Shown piece after piece: positions 1 through 7,920 of a stretch of DNA of 47,043 nucleotides. Source of the DNA: Acidobacteriota bacterium (lineage in GTDB: Bacteria; Acidobacteriota; Terriglobia; Acidiferrales; UBA7541); NCBI GenBank assembly GCA_003223215.1, contig QHYH01000119.1, positions 1 to 47,043 on the forward strand. The letters are read 5' to 3'. Every line of letters starts with the position of its first letter. Position 1 is the stretch's first letter. Under the pieces are notes generated by a model. It was not told where the DNA came from, did not search any database, and worked only from the letters and a program-made list of their open reading frames with translations. The position numbers and the translations under genes are program-made.

Positions 1-384
1 CATGACACCGCGGTTGTCCGCACCGATCGTGTACGTGCCGGTGAACGCTTGCGCGGTCAGCGCCGCGCCAGTACCGACGCCATTCGTGTCCAGCTTGCCG
101 CTGGTGAGGTTGCCGGCGCCATCCGCGGTAAACATGCCCACCGCCGCAGAAATAGAGACCGTTCCGTTCCCCTTGATCCCGCTGAAAGTAAAGGCGTAGT
201 TGCCCTTGAGCGCAGGGTTGTTGTTCGCCGCTGCGGGCGCACTTGGGCTGGCCGGGCCTGAGGTCGCGGCTCCACACGGGTTGGAGCATCCGGCTGACGC
301 TGCCGTACGGGCGCAACCGGCTCCCCATGTAACGGGAAGAAGCAACCCAAAACACACCATTAGCCGAACATTTCGTTGACGCAT
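1..384 (-). CDS. Surface/lipoprotein-like protein, 5' part only (runs off the window)
   Basis: An open minus-strand frame starts with ATG at 384 and continues past the window edge, giving 128 residues. GGAGG lies five bases before the ATG. The N-terminus (MRQRNVRLMVCFGLLLPV) is a signal peptide; a Cys about 24 residues in could be a lipobox. A low-complexity Ala/Ser/Pro linker follows, then a beta-rich repeat with the pattern GNYAFTFSGI, FTADGAGNLTSG and FTGTYTIGADNRG. From memory, this pattern recurs in acidobacterial putative cell-surface proteins of unknown function. What is missing lies to the left of the window. Confidence 0.7.
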   Translation of the reverse strand, partial: MRQRNVRLMVCFGLLLPVTWGAGCARTAASAGCSNPCGAATSGPASPSAPAAANNNPALKGNYAFTFSGIKGNGTVSISAAVGMFTADGAGNLTSGKLDTNGVGTGAALTAQAFTGTYTIGADNRGVM

Positions 385-943
385 CTTTCCTCCACGACCG
401 GTTAGGCGGTTTGAAGCTGCGGCTCTCGCTTCGGGACCGTCGCTACAACCGAGGCACCCGGGAGGGTAGAGCGCCATGTTTCTACTCCGCACCCACAAGG
501 GACGTCGCGGCGCGATTTTGATATCGGGGCAAACGACCTGAGACTCATTTCCGGGAAACACCCGAATCTTCCTGCTACAACGCAAAATGTTTGCTCGCAC
601 GGAGAGATCAGGAAGGTATGTTGCTCTTGCACATTGAGGCTGGCTTCACGAACGCATCGACGACAGGGAATGGCCCGCCCGGCCTTGGGATACCGATTCG
701 TGCATGCACGAGTATCCGGTCCTGCCATTCTTCCTCTAAGGGCGGAGAGGGGGGAATTCGCTTCAGTTCTTAGATCATTCAAAAGTTCATGTGGCAGACG
801 AGCTGCCATATTACGGTGCGGGCAGCAGTAGGAGAGTCGACCGGCAACATCAACTTCCGGCGTTTGTCCGTATCTGGTTGAACTCCAGACGGCCTGCGGC
901 GACCAGCATTTGTGCCTGTTCGGCGGGTGACACGCTCCCCGAA
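385..943. other. Intergenic, no gene recognised
   Basis: This 559-base stretch lies between the 3' end of the TonB-receptor gene and the start of the surface-protein gene, both on the minus strand. Frames of up to 135 codons exist but look like chance ORFs, with no signal peptide, domain or good ribosome binding site. The leader of the surface-protein gene (about 390-480) is GC-rich and could fold, but I could not match it to a known riboswitch. Confidence 0.5.
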
Positions 944-3900
944 TTAAAACTCCACACGCAGGGCGCCCTGAATCACGCGCGGTCCGCCGCCTAGGACGCC
1001 AGCAGTAGTGCCGACCGCCGTGGCCACAGCACTGCCCACAGTTGCTGTGATTTTGCTGAAGTTCCCGCTGCTCTGGTTCGCGACAGGATTGGCGAAATTA
1101 GTGTGGTTAAACAGATTAAAGAAGTCCGCGCGGAATCGCAGACGGACTCTTTCCGTGCCCAGCGGGAAGACCTTGGCCACGGCAAAATTCCAATTCTGCA
1201 GCCCTGGGCCGTAGTATTGATTGCGCCCTGAGGTTCCCACTCGCCCGGTAGGTGGAGTCGAAGAGAAGTAGGTTTTGTCGAAGGCCGCGTCCGGATTGCT
1301 ATTGTCGTGGTGAAGCGGCCCGGTTCCAACGACGTCGGGGCGGTCGTTGAACTGGTTGAAGCCACTGAAGTCGGCGGAGTTGTTAAACACCGTGAAGGGA
1401 GTGCCGGACTGGATCGAGACTATGCTGGAGACTTGCCAGCCGCCAAACACCTGGCGATTCACGCCGTTGTTCCAACCTAGGAGCCGGTGACCGGGTCCAA
1501 CCGGCAAGTCGTCGACGAGCGTGAATACGGCGCGGTGGCGAATGTCGAACGCCGATGGACCGCGTTCCGCGGCGAGGTTCGTAGAATCGGAAAGGCCAGC
1601 GCGTTCACCAGTCGAGCCGAAGTATGAGGAACCGTTATCGATAGATTTGCCGAGTGTGTAGGAACCTTCAAAATAGATGCCGTGGCGGCCTTGGTACCTA
1701 GCTATCGCCACCGCGCCATTGTAGTTCGAGTTGCCTATACCTACGCCTGTTCCAATCGAGCCGAAGAAGGAATTGGGGAACATCTGGGCGTTAGGTGCTT
1801 GGTTGCCTCGCTTAGTGGGGTCGTTCACCGTGACCTCTGGCTGGTTTCTGTCGATGAACAACCCCAGCTTGTGACCGGCCGAACCCTGATAGTCGACTTC
1901 CAGAGAGAATGCGCCGCCAAGCTGACGCTGAACACCGAAGCTATACTGGTAAATGTAGGCGCTGCGCAGACTCTGGTCTTCCGCACTGAATCCAACTAGA
2001 CCAACCTGGTTTGGCTGGCCGATGTTTTTCACCAGAGGAACATTTTGATTTAGCCCCACGGCATACGAGAAGTTGGCAGGCTGCGTCGTGCCAGCCACTT
2101 GTGTGGTGGTGAGGTTGAAAGGGGCATTCAGGGCCATGTTGGCAGGGATATTGTTGAAAACCTCGTCATAGCCTACACGGAATCCGCCGCGAATTACGGT
2201 GCTGTCATTTCCAAATAATCCTTTAGCGAATCGCGGAGTATAGGCAAATCCGAGGACGGGAGCGACATTGTTCTTATCCGAATTCACGCCGGTGTCGGAA
2301 AGCGTAAAGGGCGCCTGGGTATAAAAGAAAGAAGCAGGTCCGCTCTTCGTGGTGTCAATGGCGAGAACTTTGTTCGTGCCCAGTAGAACCGGACCCACCC
2401 CAGGGATGAAGTTGGTTGCCTGGTCGCGAACTTGGTGAATGGCTGAAGGGTATTCATAGCGGACGCCATAATTCAGCGTGAAATTGTCCTTCACCTTGTA
2501 GCTATCCTGCCAATAGAGATCCCAGGGGTACCGCTGCCAATAAGCCAGCGTAGAGCCAAAGAGGAGCGTTGCCGTATTGACCCTGCCCGCGGCGAAATCG
2601 GCAAAGTTGGAGAAATTGAACTGGCCACGCGCAGATCCATCCAGGAACCGGCGGGCATCTTCACGCCGAACGTGGGCGCCCCAGCGCCAGGAATGCTTTG
2701 AGGCACCGAACGGGCCGATCAACGACATATTGTCAAAGATCTCATAGGTGTTCGTGCGCCGACCTTGCGGCAGGTTGCTGGTGCTGCCCAAAGGAGCGAA
2801 GCCGCCACCGATCCCGATCGTCGGCAGTCCGGAATCAAGTTGATTTGTACTGGCATCCACTATGCCAGGGAGTGGGTTGCCATTTGCATCCACAAAGATC
2901 GTCGCGGCGTTAAATCCGGAATCCTGCACGGTGATGAAGGTCTTGTTGCGGGAAAAACCGAAACGGACTTCGTTCAGGAACCGCGCCGAAAAGGTGTGCG
3001 TGTAGTCAAGCACGCCGGAGTCGCTGCCAGGCGAGTTGGCGTTGCCGCCAACCAGCGGGAGCGCACCAGGGGTAAAGACGGTGCCGCCATACTGCGCCCA
3101 CCGTGCGGTAAGGCGATCGTTCTTGGTGAAGTTGTAATCCACCTTGGCGAGCCCGGTCTCATCGAAGGTTGTGGCACCAACGTTAGCTATGAAATTGTTG
3201 CTGCCGGTAGAGGCATTGGGATTCGTGGGAGCTGGCCAGAACTGCAGCAAAGACTGCGAGATGGGATCGGTAACCGAGGCGCGTTCGGCGGCGTTGGGAA
3301 CTCGCGTGCTGCTGACCGTCGGAGCTATCTGGCGGAAGCCCTCATAGGACAGAAAGGAGAACATCGTGTCCTTGAGGATTGGTCCACCAAGCGTAGCGCC
3401 ATACTGGTTGCGGTGCAGTGGATTCTTCGTTCCGTGGTTCTTGTTGGTGAAGAAATCGGCCGCGTCCAGCACCGAATTGCGCAGATACTCGAACGCGGTT
3501 CCGTGAAAATGGTTCGTGCCGCTTTTGGTAACAATGCTCACCTGACCGCCCGTGCCGCGCCCAAACTCCGCAGTGGCCACGCTGGTTTGCACGGCAAACT
3601 CTTGCACGGCGTCGGTAATGCGGAAGTTGCCGAGTGCGGAGTTGATTTGAGTATCGATGTTGCTCACGCCGTCAAGCAGGAAGACGTTGGACTGAGAACG
3701 GGCTCCGGCCACGTTGAAGCCGCCACCTTGTGTGCCAGCGGCGGAGGGCAACACGCCCGGGGTCAGAAGAGCGAGGTCCAGATATTGGCGGGCGTTCAAG
3801 GGCATATTCGATATCACTTCGCTCTCGACGACGTTGCTCAGCGTACTCCTATCATTTTCCAGCAGGGGAATTGCGCCGCCGCTGACTTCTACGGTCTGGC

Positions 3901-4252
3901 TAACGCTGCCAACCTGAAGCGTGGCCTCAACGTGCGTGATCTGGTCGACTTCCACGACGATGCCTTCCATAACGAGCTTCTTGAAGCCGTCGGCTTCCAC
4001 GTTTAGCGAATACACGGCCGGAGTCAGTTGCAGGAACTGAAAGGCGCCATTGCTGTCGCTTGCGGCTTCCACCTTGGCGTTTGTCGCGATGTTGACGAGC
4101 GTGAGTTTGGCCGACGAAATCACGGCTCCGCTCGGGTCTTTCACCGAGCCGGCGATGCTTCCCGTAGGCGACGCCCAGACCGTCGGGGCGAACATCAACC
4201 CGAACGCGCAAAATAGAGCTAACACGACCAAGAAAGGTCTGGATAGTTTCAT
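944..4252 (-). CDS. TonB-dependent receptor, Oar-like, with carboxypeptidase-regulatory N-terminus
   Basis: The protein has 1102 residues from the ATG at 4252, chosen because MKLSRPFLVVLALFCAFGL is a clear signal peptide and GGAG sits eight bases upstream; an in-frame start at 4327 adds only an unlikely extension. After the signal comes a carboxypeptidase-regulatory-like beta sandwich (GSIAGSVKDPSGAVI, roughly residues 30-115). A TonB plug follows (MPLNARQYLDLALLTPGVLP, VFLLDGVSN, then TGGQVSIVTKSGTN, about 145-250), and then a long outer-membrane barrel ending in Phe (LRVEF). Its likely role is energy-dependent uptake of a large substrate across the outer membrane. Acidobacteria carry many such receptors; the substrate cannot be told, and no neighbouring glycan or siderophore genes suggest one. 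Confidence 0.93.
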   Translation of the reverse strand: MKLSRPFLVVLALFCAFGLMFAPTVWASPTGSIAGSVKDPSGAVISSAKLTLVNIATNAKVEAASDSNGAFQFLQLTPAVYSLNVEADGFKKLVMEGIVVEVDQITHVEATLQVGSVSQTVEVSGGAIPLLENDRSTLSNVVESEVISNMPLNARQYLDLALLTPGVLPSAAGTQGGGFNVAGARSQSNVFLLDGVSNIDTQINSALGNFRITDAVQEFAVQTSVATAEFGRGTGGQVSIVTKSGTNHFHGTAFEYLRNSVLDAADFFTNKNHGTKNPLHRNQYGATLGGPILKDTMFSFLSYEGFRQIAPTVSSTRVPNAAERASVTDPISQSLLQFWPAPTNPNASTGSNNFIANVGATTFDETGLAKVDYNFTKNDRLTARWAQYGGTVFTPGALPLVGGNANSPGSDSGVLDYTHTFSARFLNEVRFGFSRNKTFITVQDSGFNAATIFVDANGNPLPGIVDASTNQLDSGLPTIGIGGGFAPLGSTSNLPQGRRTNTYEIFDNMSLIGPFGASKHSWRWGAHVRREDARRFLDGSARGQFNFSNFADFAAGRVNTATLLFGSTLAYWQRYPWDLYWQDSYKVKDNFTLNYGVRYEYPSAIHQVRDQATNFIPGVGPVLLGTNKVLAIDTTKSGPASFFYTQAPFTLSDTGVNSDKNNVAPVLGFAYTPRFAKGLFGNDSTVIRGGFRVGYDEVFNNIPANMALNAPFNLTTTQVAGTTQPANFSYAVGLNQNVPLVKNIGQPNQVGLVGFSAEDQSLRSAYIYQYSFGVQRQLGGAFSLEVDYQGSAGHKLGLFIDRNQPEVTVNDPTKRGNQAPNAQMFPNSFFGSIGTGVGIGNSNYNGAVAIARYQGRHGIYFEGSYTLGKSIDNGSSYFGSTGERAGLSDSTNLAAERGPSAFDIRHRAVFTLVDDLPVGPGHRLLGWNNGVNRQVFGGWQVSSIVSIQSGTPFTVFNNSADFSGFNQFNDRPDVVGTGPLHHDNSNPDAAFDKTYFSSTPPTGRVGTSGRNQYYGPGLQNWNFAVAKVFPLGTERVRLRFRADFFNLFNHTNFANPVANQSSGNFSKITATVGSAVATAVGTTAGVLGGGPRVIQGALRVEF

Positions 4253-4742
4253 AAGCAGGGCTCCGTCGAAAGAATCTGGGAATACCGCTAGCAACCTTGA
4301 TGCCAACGCGGGATGGACACACCTCATCCCTAAGTCCAGGTTTTTTCATGTAATTCCTCATGAGTAATAGAGAATTTAGAATATGAATCGACATAAAATA
4401 CAATTTTCAGGATTTCTCGCGCCTAAACCGTGTGGTGATAGCTGTACTCGCGACGAAATACCCGTGGCTATGCTCCGTCCGCTCTGTTCACCATGCAATA
4501 GACCATCGCCGGGCCGCGTTCCCGGCTGCTCTTCGTTCCTGCTAACGCGTTCTTGCCCAAGGTATTTAGCCGACTGCGTTTTGTCAGTTTTGTCACCTCA
4601 TAACCTTCTTCAGTCGCGGCGCTTGCTGGGTTCCGCATTTCTATTTTGCTCTGACAGCGGCACATGAGTGCTGAATGGCACAAGAGTATAATCGTGTGGC
4701 GATATCGGTACCATCACAGGGTGCAAGTCAGACGGGGATGTT
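4253..4742. other. Divergent intergenic region
   Basis: This 490-base region separates the TonB receptor (minus) from the STAS gene (plus), so it should hold both promoters. An AT-rich patch at about 4365-4412 is a likely place for the receptor promoter, and a TATAAT lies at 4687-4692 on the plus strand. The open frames here have no recognisable features. Confidence 0.5.
4687..4692 (+). promoter_or_regulatory. Candidate -10 box (TATAAT) for the STAS/anti-sigma pair
   Basis: A perfect TATAAT lies about 50 bases upstream of the GTG start at 4743. No convincing -35 hexamer stands 16-18 bases further upstream, so the assignment is tentative; an activator-dependent promoter is possible. Confidence 0.35.
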
Positions 4743-5111
4743 GTGGGTCTTACAATTTCAACCCGCAAGCGCGATGATGTCACCATAGTGGACCTCCGGG
4801 GAAGGTCGACTATCGGTGAGAGCGAGCTGCTGGACCGCCATCTACAAAAACTGCTCGCCAGTGGGGCGCGAAAGTTGTTGTTGAACTTAACAGAACTGAC
4901 CCAGGTCGACAGTTCCGGCCTCAGCATCATTATTGCGACGTGCGCTTCCCTCAGACGTCACGGTGGCGACCTGAAAATGCTACGTCCGAGCGGCCATGTA
5001 TTGGAGGTGTTCAGGGTACTTCGCCTGCTAGGAACCATCACTAGCTTTGACGATGAGACTCAGGCCCTTGCCAGCTTCCGGTCGCTAGGTCACGCCGCAT
5101 CGTCATCGTAG
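4743..5111 (+). CDS. STAS-domain anti-sigma factor antagonist
   Basis: The protein is 122 residues with a GTG start; one STAS domain fills residues 3-110, as in RsbV/SpoIIAA. The motif VDSSGL (residues 55-60) carries the serine that the partner kinase phosphorylates in this family, so the phospho-switch looks intact. When unphosphorylated, such proteins bind the RsbW-type kinase and free a sigma factor or other partner. The next gene, 14 bases downstream on the same strand, contains just such a HATPase domain, so the two very probably form a switch pair in one operon. No sigma factor gene is nearby. Confidence 0.9.
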   Translation: MGLTISTRKRDDVTIVDLRGRSTIGESELLDRHLQKLLASGARKLLLNLTELTQVDSSGLSIIIATCASLRRHGGDLKMLRPSGHVLEVFRVLRLLGTITSFDDETQALASFRSLGHAASSS

Positions 5112-5125
5112 AAGCGGGGTCATCT

Positions 5126-5998
5126 ATGACAACTCCCTGCAGCAGCACAGACCAGAAGACTGCGCTCGTTGTGGCATCCGGGGGCGATGTCGATGAACTG
5201 CTTACGAATGTTCTGGCCAGCGATGGCTGGACCATTCACCCCGCTGCTGACAATCAACATGCTCTCGCTCTGGCGACAACCGAGCCATTCGACTTGATCG
5301 TCACCGGGAGGAAAATGCTCGGCCCAGAGGATGTTGAGCTGCTTCGCAAAATCAGAAGTGCTCGCGCTCACGTCCGCCTGATTATCCTCACCGATAGATT
5401 TACTCCAGGGGACGTCATTTCTGCCATGCGCGAGGGAGCTTTCAGTTATTTCTCGGCTCCCTTCGATGCTTCTGAGCTCGCCGCAATGGTGCGAGCAGCC
5501 ATGGCCTCACCGTGCTGGGATGACGGTATCGAAGTCTTTTCGGCGACGCCCGCTTGGGTTCGCTTGGCGGCCCGCTGCGACATCTCCACCGCAAATCGCT
5601 TGGTCCAATTCCTTCGCGGGGTTAGAAATCCCGACATTCCCGAAGGCGTCATTTCCGCTTTCAAAGAAGTCCTTCTGAACGCCATGGAATATGGCGCGAA
5701 TTTCGATCCCAGCCAACACGTGGAGATCTCGTTCATTCGCGCCCGGCGCGCGGTGGCGTGCCGCGTCAAAGACCCGGGCCACGGCTTCTCGCTCCAGGAG
5801 CTTCGCCATGCCGCCCTCAACAACCCAGCCGACGATATGTTGAGCCACGTCGCCGTTCGAGAAGCTCAGGGTCTTCGGCCAGGCGGCTTCGGGCTTCTGT
5901 TGGCAAAGAAGCTCGTCGATGAACTCATTTACAGCGAGGAGGGCAACGAGGTTCTGCTTGTCAAGTATGTCGATCCGGCTGTTTCGCAAGTCGCATAG
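5126..5998 (+). CDS. Pseudo-receiver fused to an RsbW-type HATPase (anti-sigma kinase)
   Basis: The protein has 290 residues in two domains. Residues 12-128 follow the response-regulator fold (ALVVA, FDLIVT, LIILTD, AFSYFSAPF), but the usual acidic pocket is SGG, the phosphoacceptor Asp position is Gly61 (VTG) and the conserved Lys before Pro-Phe is Ala111. Residues 150-285 are a HATPase_c domain of the RsbW class, with an intact N-box (EVLLNAMEYGA, Asn185), G1 box (DPGHGF, Asp216) and G2 box (RPGGFGLLLAKKL). It should bind ATP and phosphorylate or sequester the adjacent STAS protein. The degenerate receiver cannot be phosphorylated in the usual way and may instead bind a ligand or a partner. 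Confidence 0.88.
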   Translation: MTTPCSSTDQKTALVVASGGDVDELLTNVLASDGWTIHPAADNQHALALATTEPFDLIVTGRKMLGPEDVELLRKIRSARAHVRLIILTDRFTPGDVISAMREGAFSYFSAPFDASELAAMVRAAMASPCWDDGIEVFSATPAWVRLAARCDISTANRLVQFLRGVRNPDIPEGVISAFKEVLLNAMEYGANFDPSQHVEISFIRARRAVACRVKDPGHGFSLQELRHAALNNPADDMLSHVAVREAQGLRPGGFGLLLAKKLVDELIYSEEGNEVLLVKYVDPAVSQVA

Positions 5999-6314
5999 TT
6001 TTCAGGTTACCGGTAGTCGGATTTTTGAGGTTCAGAAAACCGTCGCAAAGTTTGCAATGTGAGAATCAGGAGGTGTTGCAAGGGCCAGTTTGGGATCGAG
6101 AAATAGTCGGTTCTGGAATAGAGCGGGCCTCGTGATGGGCCTTGAACCCAAGCAATGACTGGGTCGAAAGTTAGACGCTGGTCTGGGGGTGAGAGCGGTA
6201 CAGGTTTTTAGCGTTTCTCCGTCTTGGGTTCGGCCGAAGGTGAACGGTGTCAGGCTGGGCCACGCTTCTCACGCCCTGCGAGTCGGTTCTCCCCGTTTCC
6301 GCCGGAACACTCAA
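5999..6314. other. Intergenic, nothing recognised
   Basis: This 316-base stretch lies between the HATPase gene and the small membrane protein. I see no gene. The last bases (from 6291) form the leader that is repeated at 6550. Confidence 0.4.
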
Positions 6315-6491
6315 ATGATCAGATTTCTGGCCAGTATCTTTCGCGGTTTGTCTTTCATCATCGGCATTACCGCACCTCCTCCCGAGGCGGACCAGCGTTC
6401 CTTCGTCTTCATGTGGCTCGGCATAACCGTGTTCGTTCTCGCTTTCTCGGCAGTTCTCTTCTATGCGCAATCCCGCGTGCGTCTTCCGTAA
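6315..6491 (+). CDS. Small single-pass membrane protein, unknown
   Basis: The gene encodes 58 residues from the ATG at 6315. It has an amphipathic N-terminus (MIRFLASIFRGL), a short Pro/Glu/Asp stretch, then one hydrophobic segment (FVFMWLGITVFVLAFSAVLFY) and a basic tail. The frame is open further upstream to 6189, but the leader before 6315 closely matches the leader of the next small gene, which favours this start. The Shine-Dalgarno sequence is poor. The function is not recognised. Confidence 0.5.
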   Translation: MIRFLASIFRGLSFIIGITAPPPEADQRSFVFMWLGITVFVLAFSAVLFYAQSRVRLP

Positions 6492-6572
6492 CGCGCTGAC
6501 GTTCTAGACCGTCCTGTCACCCCCCCCAGGCTCCGTGCTATCCTGTCGGCCCCGTTTCCGCTGGAGGACTCA

Positions 6573-6746
6573 ATGGATGAGCAGCGGAAGCACGCGATCC
6601 TTTTTGCAGCAACGATTCTGGCCGCCCGCAAACTTCACGAAATAGGCGACAAGCTATGCCCGGCGCGGGAATGCGCCATCGCCGACGCAGTCGAAAATGC
6701 CAAGCGCATCCTGGAGAAGATCGATGAACGGTGGCCGACAAAATGA
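6573..6746 (+). CDS. 57-residue conserved-looking helical protein, unknown
   Basis: The gene starts at the ATG at 6573 with GGAGG six bases upstream. It codes for a soluble, probably helical 57-residue protein: ILFAATILAARKLHE, a middle with two cysteines (KLCPARECAIADAV), then AKRILEKIDERWP. From memory, short acidobacterial hypotheticals share the pattern AARKL...CAIADAI...A.RI...IDERWP. Leader bases 6550-6575 repeat those of the preceding small gene. No function can be assigned. Confidence 0.65.
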   Translation: MDEQRKHAILFAATILAARKLHEIGDKLCPARECAIADAVENAKRILEKIDERWPTK

Positions 6747-6754
6747 CGCGCATT

Positions 6755-6840
6755 ATTTCTTACCCTGTAAGGGGGGTAAAGCCCCGTCCTGGAGGGGAAG
6801 CAGTAGGAATCCCCTCCCTTCAGGGAGGGGAGGAAGTCAA
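6755..6840 (+). mobile_element. Solo right end of an IS200/IS605-type TnpB element (relic A)
   Basis: The segment ends in a perfect 8-bp hairpin (CCCCTCCC, TTCA loop, GGGAGGGG; 6811-6830) followed by AGGAAGTCAA. This is the layout of the 3' end of tnpB transposons, where the omega-RNA scaffold stops. A matching short tnpB-tail reading (VKPRPGGEAVGIPSL) runs through it. The same arrangement, GGAATCC-hairpin-GAGGANGNCAAAGA, is seen on the minus strand at 30059. No transposase gene remains. A simple terminator is the alternative, but no U-tract follows. Confidence 0.5.
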
Positions 6841-6853
6841 AGAACTTAACCGG

Positions 6854-7117
6854 TTATTCAGAAAACTCCAGCCCCACGGCAAAGGTTGTGTTTGAGAGAG
6901 TCTCACAGTAAATGACTCGTGCTCTCGCCGACCGTTCGCTCTCGGAAGTTTCGACCAACAAGCGAGTGTCTGGCTTCCAGGGTCGGTCTGTTTGGACGCG
7001 CATCCCGCCAGAGCTTACGTTCTCCGTCGAAGCTAACATCAGAGTCAAAGGCTGTGTCGCGCTTGAGAGCATTGCGAGAAATGTCTTGAGATTCCGCTTT
7101 TCTTTCCGGTCATCCAT
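6854..7117 (-). CDS. PilZ-domain protein
   Basis: The protein has 87 residues from the ATG at 7117, chosen because GGAGGG stands seven bases upstream; the frame extends to 7234 without a better start. It is a stand-alone PilZ domain with both c-di-GMP-binding signatures: RxxxR near the N-terminus (RKEKR) and NxSxxG in the middle (NVSSGG). The ending AVGLEF is also typical of the domain. It probably acts as a c-di-GMP effector by binding a partner. A second PilZ protein lies at 22501. It converges with relic A, whose end is 14 bases from its stop codon. Confidence 0.8.
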   Translation of the reverse strand: MDDRKEKRNLKTFLAMLSSATQPLTLMLASTENVSSGGMRVQTDRPWKPDTRLLVETSESERSARARVIYCETLSNTTFAVGLEFSE

Positions 7118-7373
7118 CGTGGAGCCCTCCGCAGGACCCAGTCTACCAGCAGAGCCGTAGAGCCCCTGCCCTTGAGGCATGGGGATATGGGGATATCGTG
7201 CAACTGAAAGGAACAACACGGAGACTGTCAGCAATCCAAGTAGCGAAACTGGATTTTGTCCTCGATCCGGAGCCGCAAATAAAGAACTTAACGAATAGCG
7301 AACCAGGGCGGCTCGAAGGTTGCCGCTAACGGAGACGGTCCGCGAGCCTCAAGCCCAACCGAAACGTTGAAGC

Positions 7374-7547
7374 TCAATTCGCAGACCTGGCCTTGGCAGT
7401 CCCTGAGAAATGAATGGCGATTACGAAGCCATTCTTGCCGTCGTAAGAAACCTTGTGGCCGTCGCCTTCGAAGGCTTCATGTTTGTTCTTCCACATGCGG
7501 AAGCCATCGTGGGAGTGCGCATCCCAATATTTCAAGTTGCGAGATCT
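7374..7547 (-). pseudogene. Possible remnant of a secreted or enzyme gene, unrecognised
   Basis: A minus-strand frame is open between stops at 7548-7550 and 7374 and reads like real protein (YWDAHSHDGFRMWKNKHEAF, then KVSYDGKNGFVIAIHF), but it has no plausible start codon or ribosome binding site. It may be the 3' remnant of a larger gene whose 5' part is lost. The family is not recognised. Confidence 0.25.
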
Positions 7548-7920
7548 TTACGGTTCACTCGAGAATTTACCTCTTTCTTACAACTGATTTGCGCTTGAAC
7601 AAGATCTAGGTTCGAAACCTTCGTTACAATACGCACGAAAGTCCACGAGGTTGGGGCGCATTCCCGCCGCAGCGGTGTTCCGCGTGCCGACCCAAAGCGA
7701 GTGCCGCCGCAGCGAAGCAGCCCATCTGGCATTTTTGCCAGTGTTGCTGTCTACCAGACACTCGGTACATGTAGGCGGTGTGCCGCGTCGTTTCAGATGC
7801 CAAGATCCGGTATAGGTTTGATTTAAACTGAGGGCAGAAGCAATCGAGAGACCCTTTTGCTGCCCCCGCTGCCTGAAGACCTTCGGCGTGCGACGCTTGT
7901 GGCTGGCCAGGAAGGTACAA
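7548..7920. other. Intergenic upstream of the M16 peptidase
   Basis: This is 373 bases without a supportable gene. It should contain the promoter of the following peptidase, but I see no convincing -35/-10 pair. Confidence 0.4.

Noticed and set aside
385-480. Possible c-di-GMP riboswitch before the surface-protein gene
   Set aside because: The GC-rich leader lacks the conserved GEMM motifs that I could recognise, so no riboswitch is claimed.
402-809. 135-codon minus-strand ORF
   Set aside because: It has no signal peptide, domain or Shine-Dalgarno and overlaps the leader of the neighbouring gene.
2765-4006. 413-codon plus-strand ORF inside the TonB receptor
   Set aside because: It lies wholly antisense to a clear receptor gene and has no domain or ribosome binding site.
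6811-6830. Simple rho-independent terminator at the 8-bp hairpin
   Set aside because: There is no T tract, and the flanking GGAATCC/AGGAAGTCAA matches a TnpB right end better; kept as relic A instead.
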